From a bacterium (lineage in GTDB: Bacteria; Campylobacterota; Campylobacteria; Campylobacterales; Arcobacteraceae), in the NCBI GenBank assembly GCA_018816105.1, contig JAHIWE010000020.1, positions 17,401 through 81,400 of the forward strand: DNA of 64,000 nucleotides. The letters run 5' to 3'. The translations under genes were made by a program, and so were the position numbers. The notes under the pieces are model-generated. The model made no database searches and was not told where the DNA came from. It saw only the letters and a list, made by a program, of their open reading frames with translations. Shown here in pieces: positions 60,744-64,000 of the stretch; the stretch's first letter is position 1; each line of letters starts with the position of its first letter.

Positions 60744-61367
60744 GTGAAAAAAATATTTTTTATTTTACTAGCAACAATCGTGATGCTACAAGCATGGACA
60801 ATACAAGATGATCCATATTATAAACACAAAAAGAGTCAATTTCAAATGTTATCACAAAATACAAAATACACAACAGTAATGTTAGGTGATTCAATCACAG
60901 ATGAAGGACAATGGGATGAATTATTAGATAATCCCCTTGTTCAAAATAGAGGAATAAGTGGCGATACAACGCAGGGTGTTTTGCAAAGACTTGATAGTAC
61001 AAATAAAAGTATAAAACAAGTTTTTATAATGATTGGTGTAAATGATATTATGAGAGGAAAAGAAGCTGCTGAAGTTTATTTAAACTACTTAAAAATCATA
61101 AAATTCTTTCAAGATAGAAATATCAAAGTTTATATTCAATCAACACTATTTATAGGTGAAAAAAGAGCAGAAAATTTTAACCCAAAAATCGAAGAGTTAA
61201 ATAAAAAACTAGAAGCTTTTGCCAAAGAAAATAGTATAACTTTTATAAATCTAAATCCAATTTTTGCAGGAAATAAGATGCTAGAAAAAGAGTTTACTTT
61301 TGATGATTTACACTTAAATGGGGCTGCTTATAAACTTTGGGCACAAGAGATTAAAAAATACTTTTAA
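60744..61367 (+). CDS. Exported SGNH/GDSL hydrolase
   Basis: 207 residues from GTG with an AGAGGA site. A signal peptide (KKIFFILLATIVMLQAW) precedes the SGNH fold: VMLGDSITDEG with nucleophile S50, RGISGDT (Gly block), MIGVNDIM (Asn block) and the C-terminal FDDLHLNG with the catalytic D-x2-H. A periplasmic esterase or lipase, possibly acting on acylated glycan or peptidoglycan. Cotranscribed with cobT by position (14-base gap), without an obvious link to cobamides. Confidence 0.9.
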   Translation: MKKIFFILLATIVMLQAWTIQDDPYYKHKKSQFQMLSQNTKYTTVMLGDSITDEGQWDELLDNPLVQNRGISGDTTQGVLQRLDSTNKSIKQVFIMIGVNDIMRGKEAAEVYLNYLKIIKFFQDRNIKVYIQSTLFIGEKRAENFNPKIEELNKKLEAFAKENSITFINLNPIFAGNKMLEKEFTFDDLHLNGAAYKLWAQEIKKYF

Positions 61368-61412
61368 TTGCAATTTTAAGTATAGTAGATAAAATAAAAG
61401 CTACTTAATAAA

Positions 61413-61423
61413 TATAATATAAT
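61413..61423 (+). promoter_or_regulatory. Overlapping -10 elements before marC
   Basis: Two overlapping TATAAT copies (61413-61418 and 61418-61423), 12-17 bases before the marC ATG, with TTAGGAT in between. The short leader fits a start point just ahead of the ribosome site. Confidence 0.5.
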
Positions 61424-61434
61424 TTAGGATTTTT

Positions 61435-62034
61435 ATGGATATTTTTATTTCAACATTTTTAAAAATGTTTTTTATTATGACACCATTTTTTGTGTTGTCA
61501 GTTTTTTTAACGGTTACTCATGATGCTACTTCAAAACAAAGAAAAGCATTAGCTATTAAAGTTACCATTTCAGTGATTGTTGTGAGTTTAGTATTATTGT
61601 TTTTTGGAAAACATATTTTTGATATTTTTGGTATAACTTTAGATGCTTTTAGAATAGGAGCTGGTGCATTACTATTTTTATCAGCTGTTGAGTTAGTTCG
61701 AGGAAGTAAAGATACTGCAAAAGTTGGAGATAAAGATATCTTACAATTAGCAGTTGTTCCCCTTGCCATTCCTGTGACTATTGGCCCTGGAACCATTGGT
61801 ATTTTACTTGTAATGGGTGCTACTTTTGAGGATACTTCTTCTATGATTATGGGAAGTTTTGCTTTGATTTGTGCAGTTTTGGTTATTGGAATTATGCTTT
61901 ATAGTTCAAGTATTATTGAAAAAATCATAGGTAAACAAGGACTTTTGGTTATTTCAAAAATTACAGGTCTATTTTTAGCTGCTCTTTCTGCTCAAATTGT
62001 ATTTACTGGTATTAAAAACTTTTTGGAAATTTGA
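61435..62034 (+). CDS. MarC-family integral membrane protein
   Basis: 199 residues, about six membrane segments, of the MarC (UPF0056) family: MTPFFVLSVFLTVTHDATSKQRKALA in the first segment and loop, FRIGAGALLFLSAVELVRG, and VVPLAIPVTIGPGTIGILLVM, the family's conserved PLAxPxxxGPG element. Transport function is not settled for the family. Its stop overlaps the cobU start by one base. Confidence 0.9.
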   Translation: MDIFISTFLKMFFIMTPFFVLSVFLTVTHDATSKQRKALAIKVTISVIVVSLVLLFFGKHIFDIFGITLDAFRIGAGALLFLSAVELVRGSKDTAKVGDKDILQLAVVPLAIPVTIGPGTIGILLVMGATFEDTSSMIMGSFALICAVLVIGIMLYSSSIIEKIIGKQGLLVISKITGLFLAALSAQIVFTGIKNFLEI

Positions 62035-62528
62035 TGAAAATATTTTATTTTGGTGGACAAAAATCAGGTAAAACAAATGCTGGAAGTAAAAAAGCCTTAG
62101 AGTTATCAAAAGATGAAAAACCATATTATGTGGCTACTTATGATAACTCTTATGGTGATACTTCTATGAATGAGCGAATTAATAAACACATTCTCGAGCG
62201 AAAAGATGATTTTCTTTCTATTGAAGAACCACGTGATTTACTTAAAGTAATTAAACCAAATAAGACTTATTTGATTGATTGTGTTTCTATGTGGATTTTA
62301 AATAATTTAGAAGAAAAAGAAGAAGTTTTAAAAGAGCAATTAAAAGAGCTTTTTAAAATAGATGCAAATATCATTTTTATTTTAAATGACGTTTCTTGTG
62401 GTGTAATTCCATTTGATAAAGAGTCAAGAAGATTTGTGGATTTTTCAGGAATCATTGGGCAAGAGTTGGCAAAACTTTGTGATGAAGTTTATGAAGTGAA
62501 ATATGGAATTGAGAAAAAATTAAAATGA
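62034..62528 (+). CDS. cobU: Adenosylcobinamide kinase / guanylyltransferase
   Basis: About 164 residues from ATG 62034 (TGATG with the marC stop); an in-frame TTG one codon earlier is possible. The P-loop is YFGGQKSGKTNAGSKKA (GGQKSGKT), YYVATYD is the second strand, the His in NKHILERKDDF matches the guanylylated residue region, LIDCVSMWILNN follows, and ILNDVSCGVIPFDKESRRFVDFSG is the family block. It is shorter and more divergent than enteric CobU. Phosphorylates and guanylylates cobinamide. Confidence 0.9.
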   Translation: MKIFYFGGQKSGKTNAGSKKALELSKDEKPYYVATYDNSYGDTSMNERINKHILERKDDFLSIEEPRDLLKVIKPNKTYLIDCVSMWILNNLEEKEEVLKEQLKELFKIDANIIFILNDVSCGVIPFDKESRRFVDFSGIIGQELAKLCDEVYEVKYGIEKKLK

Positions 62529-63271
62529 AACAAATTTTAAACGCATTTTATTTTGCTCTTTCATACTTTTCTATTATTCCTGTATTTGTAAAAAATATGG
62601 AAATCAACAATGATACTTATAAATATACTTTAGCTTTATTTCCACTTGTGGGTGCAATTCTAGCTTCCATGGTAATAGGTTTAAATCTTTTTTTAATAGA
62701 GTTTTTTAATCCTATTTATGCCTCTTTTGTATGTGCTGTTGTTTATCTAGCACTTTATGGATTTATTCATACAGAAGCTATAATAGATGTAGTTGATGGC
62801 TGGTTTGCTGCATATAGTGGAAAAGATGCTTATAAGATTATGAAAGAATCAACTATTGGAGCTATTGGAGCTTTATATGGTTTTTCTTTTGTTTTATTAA
62901 AAGTGGGAATTATTACTTATGTTTTATATGAAAAACAATATGCTCTTTTTTTGATAGTTTGTGTTTTTTCAAGATTAAATTTGATTTATTTACTTGAATA
63001 TTTTAAATTTAGTAAAGATAGTTTTTTATCTTTGGCTTTTGCTAATGGTGGTGTTTTTAGTTTAAAAATTCTTTCTTTGATTTATTTGATTTTTGCTTTT
63101 TTTATTGGCTTTAATGTTTTGATTTTATTTATTTTATCACTTCTTAGTTTCTATTTTATACTAAAAGTTTTGGATAAGAAATTCGGCTTTGTAAATGGTG
63201 ATTGTTTAGGTTTTACACTTGAACATACTGAACTTGTACTTTTAAATATAGGACTAATGATAATACTATGA
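62525..63271 (+). CDS. cobS: Adenosylcobinamide-GDP ribazoletransferase (cobalamin synthase)
   Basis: 248 residues with several membrane segments. LALFPLVGAILASMVIG, GFIHTEAIIDVVDGWFAAYSG with the acidic D-x3-DG metal site, and KDAYKIMKESTIGAIGALYGF are the CobS blocks. It joins GDP-cobinamide to the alpha-ribazole (from CobT) in the inner membrane. Overlaps cobU by four bases and the next gene by four. Confidence 0.93.
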   Translation: MKQILNAFYFALSYFSIIPVFVKNMEINNDTYKYTLALFPLVGAILASMVIGLNLFLIEFFNPIYASFVCAVVYLALYGFIHTEAIIDVVDGWFAAYSGKDAYKIMKESTIGAIGALYGFSFVLLKVGIITYVLYEKQYALFLIVCVFSRLNLIYLLEYFKFSKDSFLSLAFANGGVFSLKILSLIYLIFAFFIGFNVLILFILSLLSFYFILKVLDKKFGFVNGDCLGFTLEHTELVLLNIGLMIIL

Positions 63272-64000
63272 AAACTTTTGAACACGGTGGACAAATAGAA
63301 AAATTCGCATCTGATTTAGGATGCAATATTAGTGAAATAATTGATTTATCATCAAATATAAATTTTGTGAAACCACAAATAAATATCGATTTTAATACTT
63401 TAGATATCTCTTCATATCCAACTTATGATAAATTATATAAGAAAATTGCAGATAATTATGCAGTTAAAAGTGAAGAAATAGAACTGTTTAATGGTGGAAG
63501 TTCTGCAATTTTCACCCTATTTAAACATCTTGATTTAAAATCTTGCACTATTTATTCACCTGCATATTTAGAGTATAAAAAAGCCTCTTTAAATTTTGGT
63601 TATGAGCTTGATATTATAAATAGGTTTGATGATATCACAGCGCCTGTAAAAGAGGGATCATTTGTAATTTTTGTAAATCCTTCAACTCCTGATGGAAAAT
63701 ATTATGAGCTTGAAGAGTTGATGAAAACTTGGATTAAAAAATCTTGTACTATTTTGATTGATGAGAGTTTCTTAGACTTTTGTGATAAACCATCAGCTAT
63801 TAAATATCTAAAATCTTATGATAAATTATATATCTTAAAATCAATGACAAAGTTTTACTCAAGTGCTGGAATAAGAGTTGGAACAATAGTATCTATAAAA
63901 GAAAATATTGAAAAACTAAAAAGATTTGAACCTATGTGGAAACTATCTCAATTTGACTCAAACTATCTTCAATCTGCTTTAGATGATAAACTTTTTAAAT
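63268..64000 (+). CDS. CobC/CobD-like PLP-dependent aminotransferase-fold enzyme (cut by window edge)
   Basis: Translation from ATG 63268 (ATGA with the cobS stop) stays open for 244 codons to the window end. It begins MKTFEHGGQIEKFASDLG and shows IDLSSNINFVKP, ELFNGGSSAIF, FVIFVNPSTPDGKYYELEEL, ILIDESFLDF and the PLP lysine region ILKSMTKFYSSAGIRVG. This is the threonine-phosphate decarboxylase (CobD) / CobC plan, which makes the aminopropanol linker of cobamides. Position after cobS supports it. Histidinol-phosphate aminotransferase is the closest alternative fold member. The last third is missing. Confidence 0.9.
   Translation, partial: MKTFEHGGQIEKFASDLGCNISEIIDLSSNINFVKPQINIDFNTLDISSYPTYDKLYKKIADNYAVKSEEIELFNGGSSAIFTLFKHLDLKSCTIYSPAYLEYKKASLNFGYELDIINRFDDITAPVKEGSFVIFVNPSTPDGKYYELEELMKTWIKKSCTILIDESFLDFCDKPSAIKYLKSYDKLYILKSMTKFYSSAGIRVGTIVSIKENIEKLKRFEPMWKLSQFDSNYLQSALDDKLFK

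Overview
The window reads as a chromosomal segment of a Campylobacterota bacterium, most likely an Arcobacteraceae member (Arcobacter sensu lato). This is an inference from several things seen together: very low G+C, densely packed and overlapping genes, sensor kinases with an HQW(R/K)xPL box, the hrcA-grpE-dnaK operon, a glmU-coaBC-uppS-prepilin peptidase-LptF/G-truA run that I recall as conserved in relatives, and a Maf protein next to flagellin. No rRNA, tRNA, CRISPR array, insertion sequence or phage gene was seen.

Region 1 (1-22946) is a surface or flagellar glycan locus. Genes from 637 to 20003 all run on the + strand with overlaps or gaps of a few bases, so they look like one operon of about 20 kb. 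It encodes an RmlC-like epimerase, an SDR reductase and an RfbH/E1-type dehydrase (a set resembling CDP-3,6-dideoxyhexose synthesis), six radical SAM enzymes, four complete glycosyltransferases plus a partial one at the left edge, three methyltransferases, an AsnB-like amidotransferase and a DUF354 protein. It ends in a Maf/DUF115 flagellin glycosyltransferase that converges on a short flagellin gene. The number and variety of radical SAM enzymes, and a Rossmann-like module attached to four otherwise unrelated enzymes, make this the most interesting part of the window.

Region 2 (23114-37054) is mostly housekeeping: trmA, a Suv3-like RNA helicase that may be translated from a leaderless mRNA, a large ankyrin-repeat protein, glmU, coaBC, uppS, a prepilin peptidase, an LptF/LptG-family permease, truA, and a PAS-containing sensor kinase with its response regulator.

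Region 3 (37079-48902) holds a TAXI-TRAP transporter on the - strand. It is followed on the + strand by hrcA-grpE-dnaK behind a sigma70-type promoter and a CIRCE operator, then a membrane-anchored zinc ribbon, mltA, a cysteine-rich small protein (- strand), psd and a Cache-HAMP-GGDEF-EAL protein.

Region 4 (48961-55114) contains a RimK operon (RimB-like protease, RimK, M14 desuccinylase-like enzyme, second exported RimB-like protease), a rhodanese, a periplasmic thioredoxin with DsbD, and a LysE exporter.

Region 5 (55241-64000) has a DASS anion transporter divergent from a two-component system whose sensor carries a periplasmic ABC-type binding domain. After it come corrinoid genes: cobT, an SGNH hydrolase, then marC-cobU-cobS-cobC/D-like, the last cut by the right edge.
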